Shown here piece by piece: positions 39,990 through 49,187 of a stretch of DNA of 64,000 nucleotides; position 1 is the stretch's first letter; the number at the start of each line of letters is the position of its first letter. The translations under genes were made by a program, and so were the position numbers. This stretch comes from Medakamo hakoo (lineage: Eukaryota; Chlorophyta; Trebouxiophyceae; Coccomyxaceae). The DNA lies in contig CP089464.1 of the NCBI GenBank assembly GCA_026636295.1, positions 434,001 to 498,000 of the forward strand, written 5' to 3'. The notes below the pieces were generated by a model, which saw nothing but the letters and a program-made list of their open reading frames with translations, was not told where the DNA came from and ran no database searches.

Positions 39990-41545
39990 ATGGCCGGCAT
40001 TAGCGACGAGGCCATCGCCTCCCTCACGGAGGTGGTCGGCGACGCGGCCATGGCGCTCAGCCTGCTGCAGGTGAGGGTGTCCTGCCGGGCTGGGGGGTGG
40101 GTGGCGGCCGTGGGCAGGCCTGTTTTGGATGCGCACGAGGCGCGCGGCTTGTGTTGGCGCGTGCGGAGACACCTCTCTCTCACCCCCCGCCCGCCACCCG
40201 TCCCCCACTCCCAACTTCTTTCCAGGCCACGGACGGCAACGTGGACGCCGCCGCCGCCCTCTTCCTCGCCGCCGACGGCAACGCCGGCGCCGGCACGGCC
40301 GCGGGTCCCCGCCCCCCGCCCCCTGAAGCCGACGACGCGCCTGCCGTTGGACAAGAAGAAGAGCCTGTCCGCGCCCCCCTCCCGACCATCACGGACCGCC
40401 TGTACGGCGAAGGCTTCGTGCCGCCGGCCCGCCCCCGGCGGGCGGACACCCGGCCGACCGAAGCGGCGGCGTTTGGAGGTGGTGGTGGGAGTGGGGACGG
40501 CGGCGGCGCGCACCCGCCGCTGCTCCCGCCCGCGGGCGGCGTCCACGGCGGGGGCGAGCCCGCCCCCTCCCTCCCCGCCCTCGCCGGCCTCTTCGAACCC
40601 CCGCACGACCTCATCACGCCGGGGGACATCGGCGACGCGCTGGGCGCCGCCGCCGCCGCGGGCACCTGGCTGCTGTTCAACGTCCAAGCCAACTCGGAGT
40701 TCGACTCGCACCGCCTCAACCGGGATGTGTGGGCCGACGGCGGCGTGCGCGCGCTCCTCGGCTCCGGCGCCTTCACGTTTTGGCAGGCGTGCGCGAGCGC
40801 GGAGGCGGGCGGCGCCGCGCTGGCGCGGTACGGCCTGGACCGCGGCCGCCTGCCCGCCATCGCCATCGCCGACCCGTCCACGGGCGCCCTGGCCGCCGTC
40901 TGGCACGGCTACGTCGGGCCGGAGCGCCTGGGCGAGGAGCTGGTCCCCTTCCTGGACACGCCGCCGTCCGACCCGGGCGCGGGGCGCCTGATCGCCCGGT
41001 GCCGGCGGCGGGGGCTGCACCCCGGCGGCAAGCCCGCGGCCGTGCTCGTCGCGGAGGCGGCGGCTGCGGCCCCGGCCCCAGCGGCGGAGGGCACAGGCGG
41101 CGACGGCGGTGCAGGGGGAGGCCCGCCCGTGCCTCTCCCGGGCGCGGCCGCGGGCGCGGCCGCGCCCGCGCCCGCGCTCGCGCCCGCGCCGCCTCCCCCG
41201 CCTCCTGGCCCGGACCCGGCCGCCGTGGCCGCCGCGCAAGCCGCCGCGGCCGCGGCCCTCCCCCCCGAACCGCCCGCCGGCGCGCCCGGCGCCGTCCGCG
41301 TCGCGGCCCGCCTGACGGGGGGCGGGCGCGCGACGCGCACCTTCCCCGGGACCGCGCCCGCGCACGTCCTGCGCGACTGGATCGTGAGCGCCGACGGCGC
41401 GGCCGCGGCGGCGGGGCGGGAGTCCTTCACGCTGCGCTTCCCGGCGGGGCCGGGCGGCGGCGGGGTCGCCGTCCCGGACTGGGGCGCGGCGCTGTCCACG
41501 CTGGGCTTGGCGGGCGCGTTGCTGACGGTCGCGCCCCTCACGTGA
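39990..41545 (+). CDS. UBA-UAS-UBX protein (UBXN7/PUX7-like p97/CDC48 cofactor)
   Basis: Exons 39990-40070 and 40226-41545, 466 residues; donor GTGAGG, acceptor TTTCCAG, phase 0. UBA-like domain at 1-42 is split by the intron (MALSLLQ^ATDGNVDAAAAL). The UAS (thioredoxin-like) domain is about 150-300, with GTWLLFNVQANSEFDSHRLN and RLPAIAIADPSTGALAAVWH. The UBX domain is at the C-terminus (VRVAARLTGGGRATRTFPGT), short and divergent. The order UBA-UAS-UBX defines UBXN7/UBXD7 in animals and PUX7-type proteins in plants, which link ubiquitinated substrates to CDC48/p97. The UIM between UAS and UBX is not visible; an Ala/Pro-rich linker is there instead. Confidence 0.87.
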
Positions 41546-41668
41546 GGGAGACGCGGGAGAGTGCAGTGTGTGTGTGTGTGTGGTATGATTTTCTCTTCCC
41601 TGTGTGTGTATGTGCTACAGAAACAACGACAAAACAGGCCCCGGCCTGCCTCCGCCCGCTCCCTCCTG

Positions 41669-42156
41669 TCAGTCCAGGGCCGTGACCTGGAGCGCCGCGC
41701 CCCCGAGCGGCTGGAAAACAGTCGCGCCGACAGTTTTCGTCGTGCCTCCCTGCGCCACGTCCAGAGTCAGCTTCCAGTTCAGGCCCGCCACGACCTGCTT
41801 GGCCGCGGACTTGATGGCGATGAGGCGGGTGGGCGTGGACGTGGAGAGCTGGTGTGGGGAAGGCGGGGGCGAGCGGAGAGGTTCTGAGTTCGCGCGCGCG
41901 CGGGAGCGGAGGCGCCGGGTTGGTCAGGTCGCCGGTGTGGCAGAGCGGTGCGCCGTCCGCGAACCGCGCCGGAGCGGCGCGCGCGCGCGAGCCGGCCACG
42001 CCCTCACTTCTCACCTCCGCCACGACCGCGTCCGGCCACGCCCTCACTTCTCACCTCCGCCACGACCGCGTCCGCGGCTGCTTTGATGTCGGCGGCGTCC
42101 TCACTGGCCGCGAGGCCTGCCGGGCTGACGTCCACGTCCTTGAAGCCGCCGACCAT
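41669..42156 (-). CDS. Cystatin (cysteine protease inhibitor)
   Basis: Exon 1 complement 42055-42156, exon 2 complement 41669-41848, 93 residues, the normal length for a single cystatin domain. The N-terminal GG (MVGGFKDVDV) is the first inhibitory element. The central loop QVVAG is at 52-56 and a strand LNWKLTLDV follows. The usual second hairpin Trp is not clear (VFQPLGGAAL). There is no signal peptide, so it resembles a stefin-like cytosolic or short phytocystatin. The donor GTGAGA sits inside a 40-bp tandem duplication (41994-42073), so a second identical donor lies 40 bp downstream. It diverges from the one-helix protein gene with 117 bp between starts. Confidence 0.85.
41994..42073. repeat. 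40-bp perfect tandem duplication across a 5' splice site
   Basis: Units 41994-42033 and 42034-42073 are identical. Each contains the end of cystatin exon 1 and its GTGAGA donor. Using the outer copy (exon end at 42055) keeps the frame into exon 2; using the inner copy would add 40 bp and shift the frame. Confidence 0.95.
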
Positions 42157-42273
42157 GATGGTGTTTTTTTTTGAGAATGTCGAGTGCGTTTGTGTTGAGT
42201 GCTTTTTGCTCACAGCGAAACTCACAGGCCGCGACTGCCCAAAGCACACGCCTCACCACAAACCCTACCAACC
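42157..42273. promoter_or_regulatory. Short bidirectional promoter between cystatin and one-helix protein
   Basis: Only 117 bp separate the two divergent start codons, so promoter elements and both 5' leaders must overlap here or lie within the genes. No specific element identified. Confidence 0.5.
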
Positions 42274-43197
42274 ATGGCCGTCTCTGCCCTCGCCCGCCAG
42301 GCCACCCTGACGCCCTTAGCGTCCCGGTGAGTTTTTTGTGGGCCGGAGAAGAGTTTGGCATCGCAAACGCCGGCGTGTCTCTCGCTGTGGCCGCACTCGC
42401 CGCTGCGCGGCCAGCCCTCGCGTTGCTGGGCTCCGGGCCGGACGCATCCGGCGTTGTGTTCCGTCCAACCTCATCGTGCATGCATGACCAGACCACAATG
42501 CGCGATCTTGAGGGTGGCGGCGCAGCGGCAGGCCTCTGGGACGCTTGCGGCGGACGCTCTCTTTCCTCGTTCACAAATTCTCACGGCGCGCTGCCCCACC
42601 AAACAAAAAACACAGCCCTCGCACCGCCGCGGCCCCGGTCCGCCGCGTGGCCGCCCGCGCGGAAGCGTTGCCGTCCAAGCCGGTCGCGCCCAAGGTGTGT
42701 GGCAGCCGCCTGGGACGGGGTGCTTTTGGCTTTCGACCGGAGGGGTGTCAGGGCCGGCGCTGCGCCGAGAGCGGGCCACGCGTGGCTCTCTCTCAGCGAC
42801 CACCCACTCACTCGCGCCCTCTCTCTCCCCCCCCCCCCCTCAATCACCAGGGCGTCACCGAACCGCCCGTCCAGCCCATCGCCCCCAAACCCAAGTTTGG
42901 CTTTGTCGAGAACGCGGAGGTGACCAACTCCCGGGCGGCCATGGTGAGTTTCGCTCTTTTGGTGTTGTTGTTTGAGAACCTCTCCCTTTTCCAGGCAGAG
43001 CATCGTTTCGTTCCGCCCGCCCGCCCGTCCCTCCCTTTCCACCACCCGCCGCCTCCTCACCGCCTCCACCCCTCCTACAAAAAAACAATCAACAGCTCGG
43101 CTTCTTCGGCATCTTGGCGGTCGAGGCCCTGACGGGCAAAGGCATTTTCGAGATGCTCGGCTTCAAGGTCGGCCAGGGCCTGGGCTTTGAGTTCTGA
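42274..43197 (+). CDS. One-helix LHC-like (OHP/HLIP) plastid protein
   Basis: Four exons: 42274-42326, 42616-42694, 42851-42943 and 43096-43197, 108 residues. Donors GTGAGT, GTGTGT, GTGAGT. Residues 1-34 form a chloroplast transit peptide (VRRVAARAEA, cleavage near 31-34). The mature part has PKFGFVENAEVTNSRAAM with the chlorophyll-binding ExxNxR motif (E67, N70, R72). A single hydrophobic helix follows (LGFFGILAVEALTG), then GIFEMLGFKVGQGLGFEF. This closely follows plant OHP1/cyanobacterial HLIP. In plants OHP1/OHP2 bind pigment during photosystem II assembly with HCF244. The last splice junction falls within the chlorophyll-binding helix, directly after the M of the motif. Confidence 0.9.
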
Positions 43198-43483
43198 GGC
43201 ACAGAGGCGCGGTCGGAGAAGCCCCCCGCCCCCGCCGCGCGTCCTGGACCCGGCGCCTCCCCGTTTTGTTCACCATGCTGGGCAAGAATTGTTTTTTTTG
43301 TTTCGCGCGCGCTTCCTTCCATATGGAAAGTCCCGCGAAAGAGATCGATAGAATTCCCCTTTTCATTTTTTCCCCCTTTTTTTTTCAACCCCTACCTTCG
43401 TGTGAGTGTGCGTGTGTGTGTGCGTGTGCGTCCCTGTGCGGCCTGTTGTGCGGCCGCTGTGTGTAAGGCAAATTCATTTTTTT

Positions 43484-45010
43484 TCAAGCCTCGAGCAGCG
43501 ACACCACCGCCGCGGCCAGCGCCGCGCGCTCAGTCCACCACCCGGCCGCCGCGGCCGCGCGGGACGGCGCGATCCCGGGCCGCCGGCCCTCACCCCCAGC
43601 CAGCGCTGTGCACTCGGCCGCACGGGACCGTGCTTGTGCCGCCAGCTCCGCCGCCTGGGCCGCCAGGCGCGGGACGCCACCGCCGACCAACGCGCTCCCC
43701 GCCGCGCCGCCGCCGCCGACGGGCGCCGCGACCGCGTCCGCCACGGACGCCAGGGCCGCCGCCGCCCTCCGCCCCGCGGCCAGGTCGGCTGGGGATGCCC
43801 CAGCCACCGACGCTGACACAGCGGTCGCCGCAGCCCGCGCGCGCACCGCCTCCCAGCCAGGGCTGCCCGGCGCCAGGGATGCCGCCTCGCCCACGCCCGC
43901 TGCCAGCGGCGCCAGGCGGTCACCCGCGTTGCCGGGCGGGACGAAGCCGTAGTCCCGCAGCATGCGACTGGAATCCTTGGACGGTGCTGCCCTCGCGTCG
44001 TCGCCTGTGTAGCTGATCGTCACTTCCTCGCCGGCGCTGAGGTCTTTCACCGCCGTCAGGCCGAAGCTGCCGTCGCCGGTGTCGAGGAAGCCAAAACGGG
44101 CGGTCGCACCGTCGCCGTCGTGGTTGGCCAAGTCCACGCAGGGGACGACGAGCGAAATGGCGATGGTGGACCCGTCGTCGAGCGTCACCGCATCCGCAAA
44201 GGACCGGGAGTTGACCAGGGCGGCGCACCGGAGCGTGTGGTCAAAGGTCGGCGCGAGGTCGAGCGGCGCCAAGCTTCCAGTCGTCGACGAAAACAGGCGG
44301 TCGTGCAGCCCGGCAATCGCCGCCCGCTCCTTTTCCACGGCGGCCACCAAGCCCGGCGCTGGGCTCAGCAGCACGTCCGCTTCTTCGGGAGAAAAAGTCA
44401 TCAGCGAGCTCAGCTCTTCCAACGGCGGCAGGACGTCGCCGTACAGGCGCCAGGCCGGCGGGCCGTGGCGGACCGCCCAGCTCAGCCACGCCACCGCCCG
44501 TGCAAACCAGTTGTCGGGTCCGGACAGGATGTAAGAGGCCAGCAGAGGGGGCAGTGGCGCGTGGAGGGCACTCCAGTCGGACAGGGCCGTGGATGGCAGG
44601 GAGCCCGGCGGGGCGGGCGTCGCGTCGGCCACCACCAACGCACACGCGGGGTCGAGCGAAATGAGGACGGCGCCACAGCTGACGGCGCGCGTAGCGACGA
44701 GGCCACGCCCGCCTCGTGGGGACGGTCCGGACGTGACGAGTGGGTGCGAGGGGTCGTCAAGGGTCAGGGCGGCGGCGAGGGCGGAGTAAGGAGACGACGC
44801 GCCTTCTTGCGGTGGTCGTGGTGGTGGTCTGTGGTCGTCGTCGCCGCCGTCGGTGTTGGTCGGCGCCGCCGCGAGCGTTTTCGTCCGATGCGGCGTCCGC
44901 GTTTGCGCGGCGCGGCCTCGCCTGTGCCCGTCCGACACGGTCAACGAGACACATGGCTTGTGCCCTCCTATCCTATGTGGTGTGTGCGGGAGGACGGACA
45001 CCGGCCGCAT
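43484..45010 (-). CDS. SET-domain protein of the Rubisco LSMT/SETD family
   Basis: 508 residues, single exon. After an N-terminal segment of about 75 residues (Arg/Thr/His-rich, possibly a transit peptide) the split SET domain has GGRGLVATRAVSCGAVLISL, an insert region with WFARAVAWLSWAVRHGP and MTFSPEEADVLL, then LVVPCVDLANHDGDG (the xxNHx motif) and AGEEVTISYTGDD, followed by YGFVPPGNAGD. This order matches plant RLSMT and SETD3/SETD4-type lysine or histidine methyltransferases. The C-terminal substrate-binding domain is reduced to an Ala-rich helical region. Targets cannot be inferred. Start ATG at 45010 is the first in frame with reasonable composition. Convergent with the one-helix gene. 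Confidence 0.83.
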   Translation of the reverse strand: MRPVSVLPHTPHRIGGHKPCVSLTVSDGHRRGRAAQTRTPHRTKTLAAAPTNTDGGDDDHRPPPRPPQEGASSPYSALAAALTLDDPSHPLVTSGPSPRGGRGLVATRAVSCGAVLISLDPACALVVADATPAPPGSLPSTALSDWSALHAPLPPLLASYILSGPDNWFARAVAWLSWAVRHGPPAWRLYGDVLPPLEELSSLMTFSPEEADVLLSPAPGLVAAVEKERAAIAGLHDRLFSSTTGSLAPLDLAPTFDHTLRCAALVNSRSFADAVTLDDGSTIAISLVVPCVDLANHDGDGATARFGFLDTGDGSFGLTAVKDLSAGEEVTISYTGDDARAAPSKDSSRMLRDYGFVPPGNAGDRLAPLAAGVGEAASLAPGSPGWEAVRARAAATAVSASVAGASPADLAAGRRAAAALASVADAVAAPVGGGGAAGSALVGGGVPRLAAQAAELAAQARSRAAECTALAGGEGRRPGIAPSRAAAAAGWWTERAALAAAVVSLLEA

Positions 45011-45214
45011 GGTGCGCGTGTTTGTTTTGTCGCGGCGCGACCGCCTGGCCGCCCCCACTCCCGTGCTTTGCGAGTGTGGATGGAAAGACAACACGGGGCC
45101 GCCCGCCCGCCCGCCCAGAGAGAGAGAAAAAAGAATCAACTGCCTGCTGTTCAACACACACCACTGCCGCCTGCCTGTCTAGAGGAGAAACACCGACCAC
45201 CACCTGCCCACACC

Positions 45215-45839
45215 TCACCCGCCGCACCCCAGGCCGTCCGCCGGGTTTTGGGGCGACCCGCCCACACCCGCGGCCGCAAGCAGGGCCGCGACTTCGCCCG
45301 GGGCGGGCGGCCGGCCCAGTGCCAGGCCCGACCAGAGGGTGGGGCCACCCACAGAACCCGCGCCGTCCTCGTCCTCCCCACCCGGCCGCGCGGGCCGGGG
45401 CGGCGACACTTCAAAGGCCGTGGGCGGCGCGCCGCGCCCCTCCACGCCCGTCACGACCAGCCCCGGGAACCTGTCTTCCAACTCGTCCGCCGCGGCCAGG
45501 AAGTCTTCCAGGCGGTCGGCGCCGTACGTGATGACGACCTCCGGGGGTGGCGGGCGTCCCAGCCCGGCATTGCAGGCGAAGCTGCGGTTGGTCGGAGGCG
45601 CTGCGGGATGTGCGCGTGGTGTGTGTGTGTGTGGGGGGGGGGGGGGGGAGGGGGGAGGGGCGGCGTGAGAGGGTCTGGAGACGCATGTGGTGGTTTTCGT
45701 CCTTGCGCGCTCGTGTGTGGCGAGTCTCGCACTCACCCGCCATGGCCGGCAGCCGCCAGGCGCGCCCGGGCTGGCCCAACGCGCCCACGTCCAGGCGCTG
45801 ACACGCCAGGCGAAGGGCGCGTGAGGCTTTCGACCGCAT
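45215..45839 (-). CDS. Possible SelW/Rdx-like thioredoxin-fold protein
   Basis: Exon 1 complement 45737-45839, exon 2 complement 45215-45600, 162 residues; donor GTGAGT, acceptor CATCCCGCAG, phase 1. The N-terminus (MRSKASRALRLACQRL) is a possible organelle presequence. The domain EVVITYGADRLEDFLAAADE, LEDRFPGLVVTGVEGRGAPP and TAFEVSPP loosely follows the SelW/Rdx layout (VxxxY.., LEDxFPG, GEGxP, GxFEV). The CxxC/CxxU redox motif expected after the first strand is absent, so if the family is right this copy lacks the redox centre. An acidic insertion (GEDEDGAG) interrupts the last part. The assignment is weak; an unrelated small protein is quite possible. The intron has a G-run (45633-45648) and CA repeat. 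Confidence 0.5.
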
Positions 45840-46030
45840 GGTTTGCGTGCGTTCTTGTCGCGTGCGTGGAGCCTCCGACACGAGAGAGCGGAGTGAAGGC
45901 GGCGTCGGGCGTTGCCACTCGTGTTTTTTTTTCTGTGTCCCGGAAAAAAAAAACTATGGCCGCCACACTCGGCTTCACATCCCTCTGACGCGTCAGGCCG
46001 GGCCTTGAGGTCAGTGGCCTGCCGAAAAGA

Positions 46031-46759
46031 ATGACGACGGCGGGCGAAGCGCCGCCACAAAGCCACCGCCGGCCGACGTGCGCAGCCTGCGCCCGCCCGA
46101 CCCGCGTCTGCCTGTGCGCGGCCCTCCCGCCCACGCCGCACCCTTTGCACGGCCGCGTCATCGTGCTGCAGCACCCGCACGAATGCAGGAGGCCCAAGCA
46201 GACCGTTCCTCTCTTGGGCCAGTGCGTCTCCCCCGTCTCCGTCCTCGTCGGCCGCGTGTTCCAGCAGAGCGAGGTGGCAGCCCGCTGGCCGCGCGCGCTG
46301 GCGGACGCGGTGGCGGACGCGGCGGCTGGGACCGCCCCCCTCTTCATCCTGTGGCCTTGTCCACAAGAAAGCGTGGAGCTAGGCCACGCCGTGCAAGACA
46401 GCGGCCTTGGCCCCGGCGGTCCGTACACCCTCCTCGCCCTGGACGGCACGTGGCGCCAGGCAAAGGAGATGTGGGGTCACGTGAAAGGCTGGGCCGACAG
46501 CGCGCCCGGCGTGTGGGTGGTGCGGGCTGACGGTGCTCCTACCCCAGCGCCCGGCGCGCTGTTTGTGGAGCCCGGATCCGGCTGCGTGACGACGGCCGAG
46601 GCCGTGGCGGCAGGGTTGGTGGGGCTGGAGCCGCCCGGCGCGCCCGGCCCGCGCGCGGTTGTGGCCGCGGTCGCGGCTGTCACGGCGACGGCCGCGACGT
46701 TCGACCCGGCCATCAAGGCCCGTGTGGACCAGGCTGCTAGCAGAGTAGGAGGCGTGTAG
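46031..46759 (+). CDS. DTW-domain protein, tRNA-uridine aminocarboxypropyltransferase type
   Basis: 242 residues, single exon. N-terminal zinc-binding-like cysteines (CAACARPTRVCLC) are followed by IVLQHPHECRRPKQTVPLL, the HPxExxRPxxT block. FILWPCPQESVEL and LLALDGTWRQAKEM, which contains the DTW motif, come next. This is the layout of the DTWD2/TapT family, which adds acp3 to uridine in tRNA using SAM. Length and motif order fit DTWD2-like rather than Tsr3. The start ATG directly follows GAAAAGA. Divergent from the SelW-like gene (191 bp between starts). Confidence 0.87.
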   Translation: MTTAGEAPPQSHRRPTCAACARPTRVCLCAALPPTPHPLHGRVIVLQHPHECRRPKQTVPLLGQCVSPVSVLVGRVFQQSEVAARWPRALADAVADAAAGTAPLFILWPCPQESVELGHAVQDSGLGPGGPYTLLALDGTWRQAKEMWGHVKGWADSAPGVWVVRADGAPTPAPGALFVEPGSGCVTTAEAVAAGLVGLEPPGAPGPRAVVAAVAAVTATAATFDPAIKARVDQAASRVGGV

Positions 46760-46877
46760 GCCGACTGACAGAACAAAACGCGCTTTTGCACACACACACA
46801 AAAAAATGTGCCCCTACCCCGCGAGCGGGGCGGATGCGGTGACACACCGCTCCCCTCTCTCCCCCGCTCTTCACTCT

Positions 46878-48072
46878 TCAAGCCGCCTCCGCGGGCGCGA
46901 CGTCCACGACAATCTTCCCGCGCACGTGGCCCGCCTCCACTTCCTTCATGGCGCCCGCCACGCCATCCAACCCCACCCGCTTCGCAATGACAGGCTTCAG
47001 CTGGCCGGCGTCCACCAGCGCCGCGATGGCTTTCAGGGCGGGCCCGTCGGGCGCCACGAGCGTCGGGCCCAGGTAGTGCTTGCCCTCCGCCTCCAGCGCG
47101 GCCTTCACCTCCGCCGTTTTGTCCGGGCTCGTGTTGGACGCGAAGACGTGGCAGTAGCTGCCGCCCGGCGCCAGCAGGGACGGCGCGGAGTCTTCGCCCG
47201 CGGCCCCGCCCACCACGTCCAAGATGGCGTCGAACGCGCCCGCGTGGGCTGCGGTCCAGCCGGCCGCCGTGTAGTCGATGGGCTCGTCCACTCCCAGCGC
47301 CGACGCCAAAAACTCCTGGTTGGCCGGGCCCGCCGTCGCGGAGACGGACGCGCCGTAGAGCGCCCTGGCCAGCTGGACGCCGACGTGGCCGACGCCGCCG
47401 GCGCCGGCGTGGACCAGCACGCGCGGGCGGTCCTTCTTGGAGCCTGCCTTCAGGTTCGGGGCCAGCTCCAGGGTCTGGTACGCCGTCAGGGCGACGAGCG
47501 GCAACGCCGCCGCGTCGGCGAGGGGGATGGACGTCGGCGCGACGGCCGCCCAGGACTCGGGGAAGGAGACAAACTCGGCCCAACAGCCGTGGCCGTCGTG
47601 GTCCCACTTGAAGCCCTGCGTCATGGCGAAGACCTTCGTGCCCGGCGGGAAGGGCGAGCCTTCGTCCGACTCGACGACGACGCCGGCGACGTCGCCCGCC
47701 AAGATCTGTGGTGGGGTGGTGGTGGACGAGAGGGATGGAGACAAGGGGATGGAGATGAAACAAGGGACTGGAACACAGGGCGTGCTAGCGAAAAAACGAA
47801 TGCGCGCCCCGCTCCACCCCGCTTTCCCTCGACTCACAGCGGCGCAGCACGGCCCGCCGCCCCCATCGCGCACACACCTTGGGCACCGCGGCCGGCAGCA
47901 GGCCCCTGACCGTCTTGTATTCGACCGGGTTGACGGCCGACGCGACGACGCGCACCAGGATCTCGCCGGGCGCCCGCGCGGGCGTCGGCGCGTCCGGCGT
48001 GACGGACAGGACTTTCGACGGCTCGCCCGTCTCTTTTAGAATGACGGCGCGCATGGTGGGCGGGGTGGGCAT
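46878..48072 (-). CDS. MDR-family NADPH-dependent quinone oxidoreductase/alkenal reductase
   Basis: Exon 1 complement 47878-48072, exon 2 complement 46878-47705, 340 residues; donor GTGTGT, phase 0. GroES-like domain at the N-terminus (MRAVILKETGEPSKVL, GEILVRVVASAVNPVEYKT, ILAGDVAGVVVESDEG). Rossmann domain has VLVHAGAGGVGHVGVQLARA and ends with GHVRGKIVVDV. There are no structural zinc cysteines, so it belongs to the zeta-crystallin/QOR and AOR-like branch that reduces quinones or reactive carbonyls. No plastid transit peptide is visible at the chosen start (MPTPPTMRAV). Convergent with the DTW gene. Confidence 0.9.
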
Positions 48073-48204
48073 GGTTGGCGGCTTTTTCGCGTTTTTGTTC
48101 GCGTCCTTGCTCTAAAAAAAACACCGTCTACACATACAGAAAAAACGCGGGCAGCACCGCCATCAATCATCGTCCAATATCTCACCGGATGGAGAGTGTG
48201 CCTC

Positions 48205-49104
48205 TCAATCCCCCCGCGCGTCGCCGGCCCTGGCGCCTTCCAGGACCTGGCCCAGCTCCGCCGCTCCAGCGCCCGCCACGACCTCCTTCACCACGGGGTG
48301 GACTTCACCCCGGCCCGCGGCGGCGGCGGCGTCCTCCAAACTCCACCACCGCCAGTCCCGCGCTTCATCCGCGTCCAGCCGCGGCTTGAAGGCCGCCGCA
48401 CCGGACGCGGGCACCCGGCACACGAACACGGCGTAGAACTTAAAGCCGTCGTCGTCGTCGTCGTCGTCCCCGCCGCCGCCTTTCCGCTTCTCGTCCCTGC
48501 GCGTGTCCAGGCGGTGCAGCACAGAAAACCCGGCGGGCAGGCCGCCCATCTCCTCCGCCGCCTCGCGCTCGGCCGTGTCCAGGAGGGAGCCGTCGGTCTC
48601 CTCCGCGTTCCCGCCTGGCAGGCCCCACGCCCGGTCGTGGTGCTTTGATTTGCGCTGGAGGAGGAGGACCCGGCCGTCGTCCTCGCGCCTGGGGTTGAGG
48701 GAGGAGAAGGTGAGAGGTGTGCGGTGGAGATGGTTAAGGATGGAAAGCGGTCGAGAAAAAAGAAAACGGAGTGTGCCTCACCAAAGCAGGACGCCCGCGC
48801 CCACTTTGCGCGCGCCCGCCGGGACTGAAACAGTGTCCACGCCCGCGCGGACGGGCGTGCCCCTCGCACTGCCCCCGCCCACGAGCGTCCACGCGCCCAC
48901 GCCCGCCAGCAGGAGGACGATGAGCGCGGCAAACAGCGCGGCGCGCCGCGCGCCGGGCGAAAACGCAGGCACTGTCAGCGCCCCTGGCGGCGGCGCCACG
49001 CCGTCAAAGCGAGCGGGGCGGGGTGGGGAGGCCACATTGGTGAAGGGTGGCGGCGGCGCGTCATGCGCCGCGGGTGCCAGGATGGGCGCTTTTTCGTCCG
49101 ACAT
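48205..49104 (-). CDS. Membrane-anchored Nudix hydrolase
   Basis: Exon 1 complement 48782-49104, exon 2 complement 48205-48688, 268 residues; donor GTGAGG, acceptor AACCCCAG, phase 2 (the junction codon is the Trp of GVLLW). Exon 1 encodes a Pro-rich cytosolic N-terminus and one membrane span (ALFAALIVLLLAGVGAWTLV). The Nudix domain starts GAGVLLWREDDGRVLLLQRK. The Nudix box is GGNAEETDGSLLDTAEREAA followed by EEMG: the REAAEEMG part is canonical, but the position of the first box Glu is Gly, with an extended spacing like that of the NUDT7/CoA-pyrophosphatase subgroup. A GGGG plus seven-Asp insertion follows. Substrate unknown. The type II topology would place the hydrolase in a lumen. Confidence 0.82.
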
Positions 49105-49187
49105 GCTTTTTTCTTTTTTTTTTCAAGTCTCTGGACCACCACCACCACCACCACCACCACCGCCCGCCCGCCCCTCCATCCCTGCCC

